A stretch of 64,000 nucleotides of DNA from Caulobacter sp. (GTDB lineage Bacteria > Pseudomonadota > Alphaproteobacteria > Caulobacterales > Caulobacteraceae), in assembly GCA_030683005.1 (NCBI GenBank), contig JAUXMY010000006.1, positions 1 to 64,000 on the forward strand. Reading direction: 5' to 3'. The notes under the pieces are model-generated. The model searched no databases and was not told the DNA's origin. It was given only the letters and a program-made list of their open reading frames with translations. Below are positions 17,056 to 27,187 of this stretch, piece after piece (positions within the stretch are counted from its first letter, which is position 1; every line of letters starts with the position of its first letter). Made by a program: the position numbers and the translations under genes.

Positions 17056-17979
17056 ATGAGAGATTTCAAGGGTATGAAGCGTCAGCGCGGCCGCAATCGC
17101 GGCGGCGGCGGCGGCAACAAGCCCCAACAGCAGAACGCCAACCGGGCGTTCGACTCCAACGGTCCCGAGGGCGTCAAGGTCCGCGGGGCGGCCCAGGGCG
17201 TCTTCGAAAAGTACCAGCAACTGGCCCGCGACGCCTCGTCGGCCGGCGACCGCGTGCTGGCCGAGAACTACCTGCAGCACGCCGAACACTATTTCCGCAC
17301 CCTGCGGGCCATGCAGCCGCATCGCCCGGTGTCCGACATCGTCGGCCGCGAACAGTTCGCCTCCGGCTTCGACCTCGACTTCGAGGCCGAGCCCGAGGAC
17401 GCTCCCGAGCAGCCCGAGGCGCCGGAAGCGACTGAAACGGGCGACAACACCGATGGCCAGCGTCAGGAAGGCCGTCGCGACCGCTTCGAGAACCGTCGCG
17501 ACCGTGACGACCGTCCGCGCGATGATCGGCCCCGCGAGGATCGGCCGCGGGATGAACGTCCTCGGGAAGACCGTCCGCGCGATGACCGTCCGCGCGACGA
17601 CAGGCCCCGTGAGGATCGACCCAAGGACGATCGCCCGCGCGAGGAGCGGCCCGAAAGCGGCCGCCGCGACCGCTGGCGGGAGCGCGACGAACGTCGCGAG
17701 CGTCAGGAACGCGCCGCCGCCGAGGCGCCGCGCGATCCGCTTGCCGTGATCGAGCCGCAGGCCGCGCCGCTGGTCGCCGAAACCCCGTCCGACGACTCCC
17801 CGCGCCTGCGCGGCCAGGACGGCGCCGTCAGCGAACTTCCGGCCTTCCTCGGCCGCCCGGCCCAGGCCGAGCCGCGCGAGGAGGCTCCGGCCGCCGAGGC
17901 CAAGAAACCTCGCCGTCGCCGCGCCCCGCGCAGCTTCGAAGGCGGCGAAAGCGTTCCTGCCGAGACCGAGGAAGCCTAA
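17056..17979 (+). CDS. DUF4167 protein with Arg/Asp/Pro repeats
   Basis: Conserved alphaproteobacterial protein of unknown function, 307 residues. The N-terminal DUF4167 domain (about 1-100) begins RDFKGMKRQRGRNRGGGGG, then FDSNGPEGVKVRGAAQGVFEKYQQLARDA and LAENYLQHAEHYFRTLRAM. The middle (about 150-225) is a low-complexity array of RPRDDRPRED units, strongly charged and surely disordered, suggestive of RNA or nucleoid association. The C-terminus ends in a basic KKPRRRRAPRSFEGG patch. The start at 17056 matches the family's N-terminus. A 235-base gap upstream (16821-17055) holds no gene. Confidence 0.88.
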   Translation: MRDFKGMKRQRGRNRGGGGGNKPQQQNANRAFDSNGPEGVKVRGAAQGVFEKYQQLARDASSAGDRVLAENYLQHAEHYFRTLRAMQPHRPVSDIVGREQFASGFDLDFEAEPEDAPEQPEAPEATETGDNTDGQRQEGRRDRFENRRDRDDRPRDDRPREDRPRDERPREDRPRDDRPRDDRPREDRPKDDRPREERPESGRRDRWRERDERRERQERAAAEAPRDPLAVIEPQAAPLVAETPSDDSPRLRGQDGAVSELPAFLGRPAQAEPREEAPAAEAKKPRRRRAPRSFEGGESVPAETEEA

Positions 17980-18395
17980 AGGTCGAAGTCGAACATCACG
18001 ATCTCGACCCCGTTCTCGCCGAACGATTCGTACAGGCGGCGGGCAGGCAGGTTGTCGACCTCGGTGGCCAGCCAGGACGCCTGACAGCCCATCGACCCGC
18101 CCAGTGCGAACAGCGCCTCCATCATGCGCTGGGCGATGCCCCGGCGCCGCCAGTCCGGCGAGACGCCGACCTCGTCGATATAGAGCTCGTCGGGCTTGTC
18201 GGGGTGTTTGTGGATGACGGCCGCCGCCTGGCCGACCACCAGGTCGCCATCGACGGCGACGATCATCAGATTCACCGGCTCCGCCAGATAGGCCCGCAGC
18301 CGCGACGGGACAACGTCCGTGTCGAACACGTCCTCGGCGACATTGCGCAGCAGGCCTGCGTTGGCGGTCGTGAGCCGGACGATCTCGATGGTCAT
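17976..18395 (-). CDS. GNAT family N-acetyltransferase
   Basis: A 139-residue acetyltransferase. The acetyl-CoA motif A is clear in IDEVGVSPDWRRRGIAQRMM, with beta strand VVGQAAAVIH before it and the final LYESFGENG helix. The general layout recalls small AAC(3)-I-like enzymes, but the substrate cannot be told. It converges on the DUF4167 gene with a 4-base overlap at the stop codons. Confidence 0.85.
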   Translation of the reverse strand: MTIEIVRLTTANAGLLRNVAEDVFDTDVVPSRLRAYLAEPVNLMIVAVDGDLVVGQAAAVIHKHPDKPDELYIDEVGVSPDWRRRGIAQRMMEALFALGGSMGCQASWLATEVDNLPARRLYESFGENGVEIVMFDFDL

Positions 18396-18473
18396 GGCGG
18401 CAGGATAGCCCGTCGCGCGACGTTCCGGGATGGAGTGTTCGACCTGTCGACGGAATCTCGCCGCGCGACGCTG

Positions 18474-18914
18474 TCAGTCCGCCGCGGCGCCATCGGCCGC
18501 GGTCGACGGCCCGGCACTTTCCGGTCCGGGCTTGCAGTAGACATAGCCCTCCAGCTCGACGCCCACCCGCGCCCGCGACCCCACGCCGGCGCTGCCGTAA
18601 ACGTAGGGCGCGTCGGCATAGTACTCGTTGGCCTGGACCCGGAAGATGTTGGTCCGGTCGACGCCCGTTGGGCATAGCTCGGCCGCGCGGCGGTCGAAGA
18701 AGACGCGCAGTTCCGCGGCCGTCGCATACCCGGCCATGACCACCAGTACGGTGTAGCCGCCGTCTGCGTTGGGACGATCCTTGTAGCCGTAGGGAGCCTC
18801 CGGCCCGATCGGCCCGTAGACCGCCGGCGTGGCGGTGACGCAGCCCTGCAGGAGCAGAGCCGCAGCCACCGCCGAGGCAGAGCCGAGAAGGGTATGCGGG
18901 CGCCCCGGGATCAC
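18474..18914 (-). CDS. small lipoprotein, unknown function
   Basis: A 146-residue lipoprotein. The signal peptide ends with lipobox LLQGC, so Cys25 would be lipidated. The mature part has GGYTVLVVMAGYATAAELRVFFDRRAAELC, which resembles the core of Caulobacter-type CC0125-like lipoproteins, and a second Cys near the end (YVYCKPG) that could pair with CPTG. The GTG start at 18914 overlaps the stop of the upstream lipoprotein gene (GTGA), so the two form an operon. Confidence 0.72.
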   Translation of the reverse strand: MIPGRPHTLLGSASAVAAALLLQGCVTATPAVYGPIGPEAPYGYKDRPNADGGYTVLVVMAGYATAAELRVFFDRRAAELCPTGVDRTNIFRVQANEYYADAPYVYGSAGVGSRARVGVELEGYVYCKPGPESAGPSTAADGAAAD

Positions 18915-20029
18915 TTTGCGGCCTTCGGAGCCGCCGCCTTGAGTCCCTTGACGTAGGCCACCGTGCTCTTGGCGACGGCGATGGTGTTGCCGTAGGTCGC
19001 GAAGTTCGTGACGTTGGCGGCCGAGCAGACATACGAGCCGGCTTCATAACCCTTGCCGATCCGACGAACCGTCCGCTGATCGTCCGACGTCTCGAGCAGT
19101 TCGTCCTCGCCGGTGATCGAGGGGATCGCGGTCCTGTTGATGTCGAGGATCACATACCGGGCGACGAAGGCCTGGGCCCGATCGACCTCGGCCTTGATCA
19201 TGGCGCCGTCGTCGCGAAGCCATTCCCGGGTCAGGAAGAGCGATACCTCGTTCGGGGTGAGCTTGTCGTCGTTCGCCAGTTCGATCTCGCGCTGCATCGC
19301 CTTGTATTCGGTCGTGCCCTCCACGGGCGGCGCACCGGCCTCGTCTTTCGCGCTCTCGCGGATGTTGGCGATAAGGCGTTCCCGCAATTCCGGCGTGAGC
19401 GTCGGGATGGGCAGCGGCGTCGAGTAGTAGGTGAAGGTGTTGCGATACAGAGGCCCCTTGGTCTCGCTCTTGGGAACCGACTTGGTGAAGGTGTAGGGCG
19501 TCTTGTAGGGGATCGCGGCGTTCTGATAGGTCGCGACCGCGACGATCTTCAGCACGCTGGAATCCTCGGACAGGGTGTAGGTCGAGACCACCTCGACGGT
19601 GTCGTCCAGCATCCCCGGCGTCACGGACTTGTAGGTCAGGACAATCTCGGGGAAGGTGATTCCCGCGGCGGCCGGGGCCTTGCCGGCCTCGTCCTTCATC
19701 CGGGCGACCAGCGACTCATTCAGCGCCTCGACCGTCTGGACCTCGGAGACTTCGTTAGCCTGCTTCTGGGCGCGGGCTGCGGGCGCGGCGTTGATGATCG
19801 CGGCGGCGATGGCCCCGGCGATAGCGCCGATCATTCCCGCGCCACCCCCGTTCACCTGTGTATAGAACCAGGACTTGGCGACGCCGGCCTCGTTGCCGGT
19901 GACGCTCAGCCGTGTCGGCCCCATGGTCTCGATACTGGCCTGAGACAGCGGCCGCGCCGCCGGCACGGGCTCTACGGTCGCGCAGGCGGCCATGGACAGG
20001 CACAGCAACGGCGCCAGAACTTTACGCAT
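18911..20029 (-). CDS. predicted lipoprotein, unknown function
   Basis: A 372-residue envelope protein. The start at 20029 gives a signal peptide MRKVLAPLLCLSMAAC with lipobox SMAAC. A Gly/Ala-rich hydrophobic segment (GGGAGMIGAIAGAIAAAIINAAP, about residues 62-85) follows; it may insert in a membrane. The rest is a soluble mixed fold. No known domain was recognised. It is the first gene of the two-lipoprotein operon, with a 128-base gap to the nitronate monooxygenase gene. Confidence 0.72.
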   Translation of the reverse strand: MRKVLAPLLCLSMAACATVEPVPAARPLSQASIETMGPTRLSVTGNEAGVAKSWFYTQVNGGGAGMIGAIAGAIAAAIINAAPAARAQKQANEVSEVQTVEALNESLVARMKDEAGKAPAAAGITFPEIVLTYKSVTPGMLDDTVEVVSTYTLSEDSSVLKIVAVATYQNAAIPYKTPYTFTKSVPKSETKGPLYRNTFTYYSTPLPIPTLTPELRERLIANIRESAKDEAGAPPVEGTTEYKAMQREIELANDDKLTPNEVSLFLTREWLRDDGAMIKAEVDRAQAFVARYVILDINRTAIPSITGEDELLETSDDQRTVRRIGKGYEAGSYVCSAANVTNFATYGNTIAVAKSTVAYVKGLKAAAPKAAK

Positions 20030-20157
20030 GAAATCATCCCCCCCGTTGCATCCGAAGCGGAGGCAACGCCCACGATCTGGGAGATTCATCAGCAGTTGTC
20101 AAAGCCGCAATCTGCCGAGCCGCGCCGGCCGCTCTGCATTTCAGTCCGCGCCCTGAC

Positions 20158-21210
<1,053 letters not shown>

Positions 21211-21235
21211 TCAGGCAAGCGCCGCTTTTCGGCCC

Positions 21236-21706
21236 TCAGTCGACGGGGTTTCGCGTGCGCTCCACGACCTGCGCGAGGCCGGCCAGCACGGCCTTGCGCG
21301 CCGCCGGCGGCTGGTCGCCGGCCAGAAGAAGGCGCAGGGCGGCGGCGTGCACCTTCAACGGCGGCAGGTCCAGCGCCCGGCCGCGCCGCTGGCGGTCGGC
21401 CAGTTCACACAGGCTGAAGGCCGCTGCGCACAGATCTTCGTACCCGAACGGTCCGGCGGTGTCGGAGATGCGGGTGGCGAGGAAATAGACCCGCTCCAGC
21501 CAGGCCGGGACCTCGTCAGGCGATGGCGGCGCCCCGACGACGCCGTCCAGCTCGTCCAGCGCCGCGGCGACCACGGTCATCGCCTCGGCCCGGAATTCCT
21601 CGGTGTGCAGGGCGGCCTCGGCCAGCGCCTTGCCGACGGTGACGCCGCCGGGCTGGTTGATCAACTTTGACAGGCGCGAACGCCGCATGACCCAGTTGAC
21701 GCTCAT
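21236..21706 (-). CDS. alpha-helical protein of unknown function, coupled to a response regulator
   Basis: A 156-residue, largely helical protein with no recognised domain. It starts SVNWVMRRSRLSKLINQPGG and has helical blocks rich in Ala and Leu. It overlaps the stop codon of the receiver-domain gene by 4 bases, so the two are made together. The size and helicity would allow a phosphotransfer or receiver-binding role, but no phosphorylatable H-x-x-K-G motif is present, so this stays a guess. Confidence 0.6.
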   Translation of the reverse strand: MSVNWVMRRSRLSKLINQPGGVTVGKALAEAALHTEEFRAEAMTVVAAALDELDGVVGAPPSPDEVPAWLERVYFLATRISDTAGPFGYEDLCAAAFSLCELADRQRRGRALDLPPLKVHAAALRLLLAGDQPPAARKAVLAGLAQVVERTRNPVD

Positions 21707-22302
21707 GCGGCCGAGCCCCCTTCGGCGGACAGGTTGATCTTGCCCCGACTCATCGGGTCGCCGCGCCGCTCGGCGACGCCCTCCGGCGGCCCGAGCTCGC
21801 GGAACCGCCGGTCAGGGCCGGCGTAGGACTTTGTCTCCAGCATCCCGCGGATGTCCCTGGCGACCCACAGGATGCGGTCCAGCAGCAGGGCGGCGGTCAG
21901 CGGTCGGGCGACGATGAAGTTGGCGCCGCAGTCGCGGGCCTTGGCCACCTTCGAGACCGGCGTGTGGCCGGAGATCATCAGGACCGGCGCCCAGGCATTG
22001 TCGAAGCCGGACCGGCGCAGCCAGCTGACCAGGTCGTAGCCGTCCTTGTCCGGCATCTCGGCGTCGACGATCAGCAGGTCCACCGGATGGGTCTTGAGCA
22101 GGGCCGACGCCTCGTCAGCCGAGGCGCACTGGTGGCGGGTGACCACCCCGAAGCCGAGCAGGGTCTGGGCGGTCAGCCGCAGCGAAAACGGCTCGTCGTC
22201 CACGACCATGACCGTGGCCTTGGACAGGTTGAAGACGGTGTTCGGGTTGAGGCCCGGCGCCCCCGCGCCCTTTCGCCCGTCCGGGTCGATCATGTCCGCC
22301 AC
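21703..22302 (-). CDS. response regulator with a single receiver domain and a charged tail
   Basis: A 199-residue receiver protein without an output domain. The receiver (about residues 29-150) has the acidic pocket VVDDEP, the phospho-acceptor Asp in LLIVDAEMPDKDG, the switch Ser in VLMISGHT, and the usual Lys position replaced by Arg in VARPL. The tail YAGPDRRFRELGPPEGVAERR is a disordered segment seen in several alphaproteobacterial receivers. No kinase is adjacent. It is translationally coupled to the helical protein downstream. Confidence 0.85.
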   Translation of the reverse strand: MADMIDPDGRKGAGAPGLNPNTVFNLSKATVMVVDDEPFSLRLTAQTLLGFGVVTRHQCASADEASALLKTHPVDLLIVDAEMPDKDGYDLVSWLRRSGFDNAWAPVLMISGHTPVSKVAKARDCGANFIVARPLTAALLLDRILWVARDIRGMLETKSYAGPDRRFRELGPPEGVAERRGDPMSRGKINLSAEGGSAA

Positions 22303-22396
22303 GCCGCAGCTCCTGCCCCGGGTCGCAGGCTATCGGGGTTGGAGTTAAAGCAACCGTTAAGGGTGATCGCCTGCGTCACTCCGGCGCCTGATATTC

Positions 22397-22473
22397 GAGT
22401 TCGGTGACAGTTTGCGAATTGCAGTTCCGTCGGCGTCTCGGCTGTCAGCAATTCGCAAACTGTCACCGAACTC
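22397..22473. repeat. REP-like inverted repeat, copy 1 (overlaps the end of the RAYT gene)
   Basis: Perfect 26-base arms at 22397-22422 and 22448-22473, sharing the core GTGACAGTTTGCGAATT, enclose a 25-base loop. The arm covers the stop codon of the adjacent RAYT gene, so the transposase C-terminus (QARVR) is encoded in the repeat. The same arms recur at 23193-23267 and 26160-26232 with unrelated loops. Confidence 0.9.
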
Positions 22474-23131
22474 TGGCCTGCGGCTTTGGTCCCGGCTTTC
22501 GCTTCCCGACGACGCGACCGACGCGGGCCTCGAGCATGGCCAGCCATTCCGGATCGCCCACAGGCCAGCCGCCGGCGCGGGACTGCCGCAGCGCGGCCAC
22601 GGCCGCATCGTCCTCGACCTTATCCAGGAAGGCTTTGAAATCGCCCGTCCGTGAAAGCGTTGGACCAACGCGTACGACGCCGTCGTCCCGGCCCGCAACC
22701 TGCGCCCGCGCGCTGGACCAGGGCCAGTCGGTCGCTCGCTCCACCAGACCGGCCCGAACCGGATTGAGCACGACATAGCGCAGCGCAGCGAGAAGGTGCC
22801 GTTCGTCCATCACGACCGAGGCGAAGCGACCTTGCCATAGATGGCCGGTCTGCTCGCGTCGCGCATTGATGAAGCTCGTGTAGCGGCGATGAGCGTCGGC
22901 GAACACAGCGCGCAGGCCGTCAGGACTCGATGGAACGACCACGAAATGAACGTGGTTGGGCATCAGGCAGTAGGACCAGACCTCTACGCCGGCCACCTCG
23001 GCCGCGGCGATGATCAGCTTCAGATAGTATCGATAGTCGCCGTCCCCGAAGAACACTCGTTCCCGCCGGTTGCCCCGTTGGGTGACATGGTGCGGAAGCC
23101 CGGGCACGACGACGCGCGGCGCTCTGGACAT
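22463..23131 (-). CDS. REP-associated tyrosine transposase (RAYT, Y1/HUH family)
   Basis: A 222-residue single-strand DNA endonuclease of the Y1 transposase superfamily, thought to mobilise or propagate REP palindromes. The N-terminal RVVVPGLPHHVTQRGNRRERVFFGDGDY is the RAYT signature. The HUH motif is MPNHVHFVVVP, and the catalytic Tyr lies in RRYTSFINARREQTGHLWQGRF, followed by LRYVVLNPVRAGLVERATDWPWSSARA. The gene is intact. It is bracketed by two long inverted repeats, copy 1 overlapping its 3' end and copy 2 lying 62 bases upstream of its start, as expected if these are its substrates. Confidence 0.93.
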   Translation of the reverse strand: MSRAPRVVVPGLPHHVTQRGNRRERVFFGDGDYRYYLKLIIAAAEVAGVEVWSYCLMPNHVHFVVVPSSPDGLRAVFADAHRRYTSFINARREQTGHLWQGRFASVVMDERHLLAALRYVVLNPVRAGLVERATDWPWSSARAQVAGRDDGVVRVGPTLSRTGDFKAFLDKVEDDAAVAALRQSRAGGWPVGDPEWLAMLEARVGRVVGKRKPGPKPQARVR

Positions 23132-23192
23132 TTGGCAACTTTAGCTTGCGCTTTTCTCCGTCGCAACATCATGCGCGAGTTCGGTGGAGTTC

Positions 23193-23267
23193 GAGTTCGG
23201 TGACAGTTTGCGAATTGCGATCTGAGCCCACTTTCGCGCCTGCAATTCGCTAACTGTCACCGAACTC
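23193..23267. repeat. REP-like inverted repeat, copy 2 (between the RAYT gene and accA)
   Basis: Arms at 23193-23218 and 23242-23267 match copy 1 except for one base in the right arm (GCTAAC in place of GCAAAC); the loop is 23 bases and unrelated. A partial arm, GAGTTCGGTG at 23177-23186, precedes it and may be a trace of an earlier insertion. The repeat ends 3 bases before the accA stop codon, so it may also act as an accA transcript end. Confidence 0.9.
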
Positions 23268-23270
23268 AAC

Positions 23271-24233
23271 TCAGGACAATCCCTGGCGGCCGATCGCATA
23301 GTAGCGGTCGGCGCGCTGGCGCAGCAGCTGGTCGGCGGACAGCGCCGACAGCGCCTTCAGCTCTTCCTCGATGGCGTCGCCGACAGCCCGCACCGTGGAG
23401 GCGGGGTCGGAGTGGGCGCCGCCGGCCGGCTCGTCGATGATGCGATCGACGACGCCGGTCTTGATCAGGTCCTGGGCGGTGATGTGCATCTGCTCGGCGG
23501 CGTCCTTGGCCCGCGCCCCGTCGCGCCACAGGATCGAGGCCGCGCCCTCGGGCGAGATCACCGAATAGATGCCGTGCTCGAGGATCAGCACCTTGTTGCC
23601 GGCGGCGATGCCGATGGCGCCGCCGCTCATGCCCTCGCCGGTCACCGTGGCGACCATCGGCACCCTCAGGGTCAGGCAGCGCTCGGTGCCGCGGGCGATG
23701 GCCTCGGCCTGGCCGCGCTCCTCGGCGCCGAGGCCCGGATAGGCGCCGGCGGTGTCGACGAAGGTGAGGACCGGCAGGTTGAACTGCTCGGCCATGTCCA
23801 TCAGGCGCACGGCCTTGCGGTAGCCCTCGGGCCGGGCCATGCCGAAGTTGTGCTTCAGCCGGGTGGTGGTGTCGTGGCCCTTTTCCTGGCCGATCACCAT
23901 CACCGGCATGCCCCGAAAGCGGCCAAGGCCGCCCATGATCGCCTGGTCGTCGGCGAACTTGCGGTCGCCGCGCAGCTCGACGAACTCGTCGATCAGGCCC
24001 TCGAGGTAGTCGACGAAGTGGGGCCGCTCGGGGTGGCGCGCCACCTGGGCCTTCTGCCAGGGCGTCAGGGCGGCGTAGGACTCGCGGCGCAGCTGACCCA
24101 GGCGCGTGCGCAGGGCGTCGATCTCGCTGTCGAACGATCCGGCCCCGGCGGTCTCCGAGAGCCGCGACAGCTCCTCGATCTTGCCTTCCAGCTCGGCGAT
24201 GGGCCGTTCGAACTCGAGATAATGCTGGACCAT
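23271..24233 (-). CDS. accA: acetyl-CoA carboxylase carboxyltransferase subunit alpha
   Basis: With AccD it transfers the carboxyl group from biotin to acetyl-CoA, the committed step of fatty acid synthesis. The 320-residue protein starts YLEFERPIAELEGKIEELSRL. It contains the crotonase-type core with GHDTTTRLKHNFGMARPEGYRKA, LTFVDTAGAYPGLGAEERGQAEAIA and the oxyanion Gly pair in VTGEGMSGGAIGIAAG. The start at 24233 gives the standard N-terminus; the longer frame to 24335 does not. The operon partner accD is not nearby, as is usual. Confidence 0.95.
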   Translation of the reverse strand: MVQHYLEFERPIAELEGKIEELSRLSETAGAGSFDSEIDALRTRLGQLRRESYAALTPWQKAQVARHPERPHFVDYLEGLIDEFVELRGDRKFADDQAIMGGLGRFRGMPVMVIGQEKGHDTTTRLKHNFGMARPEGYRKAVRLMDMAEQFNLPVLTFVDTAGAYPGLGAEERGQAEAIARGTERCLTLRVPMVATVTGEGMSGGAIGIAAGNKVLILEHGIYSVISPEGAASILWRDGARAKDAAEQMHITAQDLIKTGVVDRIIDEPAGGAHSDPASTVRAVGDAIEEELKALSALSADQLLRQRADRYYAIGRQGLS

Positions 24234-24367
24234 GAATCGCCTGACGGGGCCGCCCCTGAAAGGTCGCGAACCTAAAGCGAGGGCGTTGGCGGAGCAAGCA
24301 CGGCTAGCCAAGCCCCCGGCCGCTGTGTCAAACATCTGTTTGAACGATAACGCAGGGGAAGCGAACC

Positions 24368-25153
<786 letters not shown>

Positions 25154-25159
25154 CGGGAA

Positions 25160-25303
25160 GGTCCCGCTCTCCCGGTGGGAGAGCTGTCATGGCGGAGCCA
25201 TGACTGAGAGGAAAGCGCGGCGGCTGGGCGTTTCAGCCGAGGCGCTTCCCTCTCCGACCCTGCTCCGCAGGGCCACCTCTCCCACGGGGAGAGGGTGATC
25301 ACC
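25160..25303. repeat. intergenic inverted repeat built on CTCTCCC/GGGAGAG
   Basis: The gap after the SDR gene contains GCTCTCCCGGTGGGAGAGC as a near-palindrome at its left end and ACCTCTCCCACGGGGAGAGG at its right end. Between them lie ATGGCGGAGCCAT and further short hairpins. The whole can fold into a long stem. It sits between convergent genes and could terminate both transcripts. It contains no reading frame of note. Confidence 0.6.
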
Positions 25304-25304
25304 C

Positions 25305-26111
25305 CTACTCCCGCACCCGCACGATCACCGTCTGGCTGGCCACCGCCATCAGCTCGCCGGTCTCGGCGAACAGGTTCATGGCGCCATGGCCGACGCCGGC
25401 GTGGATGCCGCTGATCGAGATCTCGGCCAGCACCCAGCGGGTCGGCACGATCTTCAGAACGCGCAGGGTGTTGTCCAGGCTGTTGCCGCCGGCCCAGACG
25501 CCGAGCGCGTGGCCGAAGCCCGACGGCACATAGTCGGCGAACACGGCGAGCAGGGCCGCGTCGACCGGCACGTCCTCGACCGTGCGCAGCCACATCTGCA
25601 TGCGGCCGTCCGCGCTGATCTCGCCCTTGCGGTTCTTGAGGTCGTAGCGGCCCTGCGGCGCGCGGCGCTCGATGCGGCGGTTGAGGTTGTCGCCGTCGTC
25701 ACTCCACAGCATTACCGGCAGGCAGTCGTCCGGCGGGGGGATGTCGGGCATCTTCGGCCACTGGTGGTCGCGGGTGTCCGGCCGGGCGCCCAGGGCGGCC
25801 ATGACGCTGACCACCTCGGTCTCGCCGACATGGGCGGTGACCCGGGCCTGGGTCGTGTACTTGCCGGCGTTGGAGATCCAGACGTCGAAGTCCACGACGG
25901 ACGGCGGTCGGGCGTAGGACAGATACTGCGCCGTGGCCCAGACGACGGGCCGGCCGCAGGTCTGCTCCAGCGCCGAGATCGAGGCCGCCAGCCCGATGCC
26001 GCCGTACATGAACAGATGCTCGGGCGGGCCGACGCAGATCGGCGGCGTCAGCGGCAGGTGCCAGCGGTGCGGATTGTGCGAGCCGCGCAGGTCGAAGAAC
26101 GGGGTGGTCAT
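25305..26111 (-). CDS. acyl-CoA thioesterase-like protein (double hotdog, TesB type)
   Basis: A 268-residue protein with the TesB/double-hotdog layout. An N-terminal hotdog (MYGGIGLAASISALEQTCGRPVVWATAQYLSYARPPSVVDFDVWI) is followed by a second in DYVPSGFGHALGVWAGGNSLDNTLRVLKI. The latter carries the Asp/Ser/Asn region, and ISISGIHAGVGHGAMNLFAETGELMAVASQ closes the fold. It probably hydrolyses acyl-CoA, substrate unknown. It is divergent from another thioesterase-like gene with only a REP-like palindrome between them. Confidence 0.8.
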   Translation of the reverse strand: MTTPFFDLRGSHNPHRWHLPLTPPICVGPPEHLFMYGGIGLAASISALEQTCGRPVVWATAQYLSYARPPSVVDFDVWISNAGKYTTQARVTAHVGETEVVSVMAALGARPDTRDHQWPKMPDIPPPDDCLPVMLWSDDGDNLNRRIERRAPQGRYDLKNRKGEISADGRMQMWLRTVEDVPVDAALLAVFADYVPSGFGHALGVWAGGNSLDNTLRVLKIVPTRWVLAEISISGIHAGVGHGAMNLFAETGELMAVASQTVIVRVRE

Positions 26112-26159
26112 GGCGCTGTCTTGATCCGGACTGTCCGCGCTGTCGAGAGCGACGTTCGG

Positions 26160-26232
26160 GAGTTCGGTGACAGTTTGCGAATTGACCGGAGCCGCTGCGC
26201 CCTGTCGCAATTCGCAAACTGTCACCGAACTC
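26160..26232. repeat. REP-like inverted repeat, copy 3 (between two divergent thioesterase genes)
   Basis: Perfect 25-base arms at 26160-26184 and 26208-26232, identical to the RAYT-flanking repeats over the arm, enclose an unrelated 23-base loop. It is inserted in the shared promoter gap of the two thioesterase genes, leaving 48 bases to one start and 56 to the other. It may influence both promoters by forming a stem in DNA or RNA. Confidence 0.9.
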
Positions 26233-26288
26233 TCCCGCCGCTGCGCCCCCTTCCCTTCCCCGACGGGAATCGTCGCATGGAGGGCCCC

Positions 26289-27107
26289 ATGGGACGATTT
26301 CACGAAGACACCGCCGTCGTCGAAGTCGACGGCGTCCTGACCGCCACCCTCTCCCGGGATTGGGAGATCTGGGGCCCGAACGGCGGCTATGTCGCCGCCA
26401 TAGCGCTGCGGGCGGCGGGCCTGCGCGCGCCGGAGGGCCATCGGCCGGCGAGCTTTTCCTGCCAGTATCTGTCGGTCGGCAAGTTCGGGCCGGCCCAGGC
26501 GGAGGTGCGGGTGGTCAAGGCCGGACGGTCGGCCGCCTGCCTGACGGTGGAGCTGTCGCAGGAGGGCAAGCCGTTCCTGACCGCCCAGGTCTGGACCACC
26601 AACAAGGACGACGGCCCGAGCATGGCGGCGACGTCCCGGCCGGCGGCGCCGCTCCCCGCCAACCTCCATCCGATGGAGCATTACCTGCCCGCGGATGCGC
26701 CGAAGCATCGGTTCTGGGCCAATTTCGAGACGCGGCCGGTGAAGTGGACTCCGTGGGGCGAGCAGATAAAGGCGGGCGAGCCGCTCCTTCAGTGGCAACG
26801 GTTCAGGGACTTCGAGGCCCCCGACGTTTTCGCCGATTGCGCCCGGATGCTCGTGCTGATCGACACGCCGCTGTGGCCGGCGCACCGACGCGCCCAGCCG
26901 GCGGAGGCCAACTACATCGCGCCGAGCCTCGACCTGGCGGTCTGGTTCCACCACGCCCCCGGCGGCGTCGACTGGCTGCTCAGCGACGCCCGGTCCGAGG
27001 AATCGCATGGCGGCCTGATCCACGGGATCGGCCGGGTCTGGGGTGAAGACGGCCGCCTGCTCGCCAGCGGCGGGGGCCACATGATCCATACCCCGCCGCG
27101 GGGGTAG
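26289..27107 (+). CDS. acyl-CoA thioesterase-like protein (double hotdog)
   Basis: A 272-residue protein of the TesB-like thioesterase group. The first hotdog includes RDWEIWGPNGGYVAAIALRAAG and FSCQYLSVGKFGPAQAEVRVVKAGRSAACLTVEL. The second includes FADCARMLVLIDTPLWPAH, LDLAVWFHHAPGGVDWLLSDARSEESHGGLIHGIGRVWGEDGRLLASGGG. The ATG at 26289 is chosen because GGAGG at 26279-26283 lies 5 bases before it. It shares a fold with the divergent neighbour, so the pair may act on related CoA esters. Confidence 0.82.
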   Translation: MGRFHEDTAVVEVDGVLTATLSRDWEIWGPNGGYVAAIALRAAGLRAPEGHRPASFSCQYLSVGKFGPAQAEVRVVKAGRSAACLTVELSQEGKPFLTAQVWTTNKDDGPSMAATSRPAAPLPANLHPMEHYLPADAPKHRFWANFETRPVKWTPWGEQIKAGEPLLQWQRFRDFEAPDVFADCARMLVLIDTPLWPAHRRAQPAEANYIAPSLDLAVWFHHAPGGVDWLLSDARSEESHGGLIHGIGRVWGEDGRLLASGGGHMIHTPPRG

Positions 27108-27187
27108 CGCGCCGTCATTGCGTGGTTCGCGACGCCGGCCCGAGAGCCGGCTCCTCACCATGACGAAGGTGATTGGCGTTCAACTGA

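Noticed and set aside
17044-19047. A minus-strand open frame of 667 residues across the DUF4167, GNAT and lipoprotein region
   Set aside because: It reads in a different frame from the GNAT and lipoprotein genes and consists of low-complexity residues; the real genes are well supported.
22397-23267. REP-like palindromes read simply as transcription terminators
   Set aside because: They lack T-runs, share near-identical 25-26-base arms at three sites, and flank a RAYT gene, so a repeat-element reading fits better; a secondary terminator role is not excluded.
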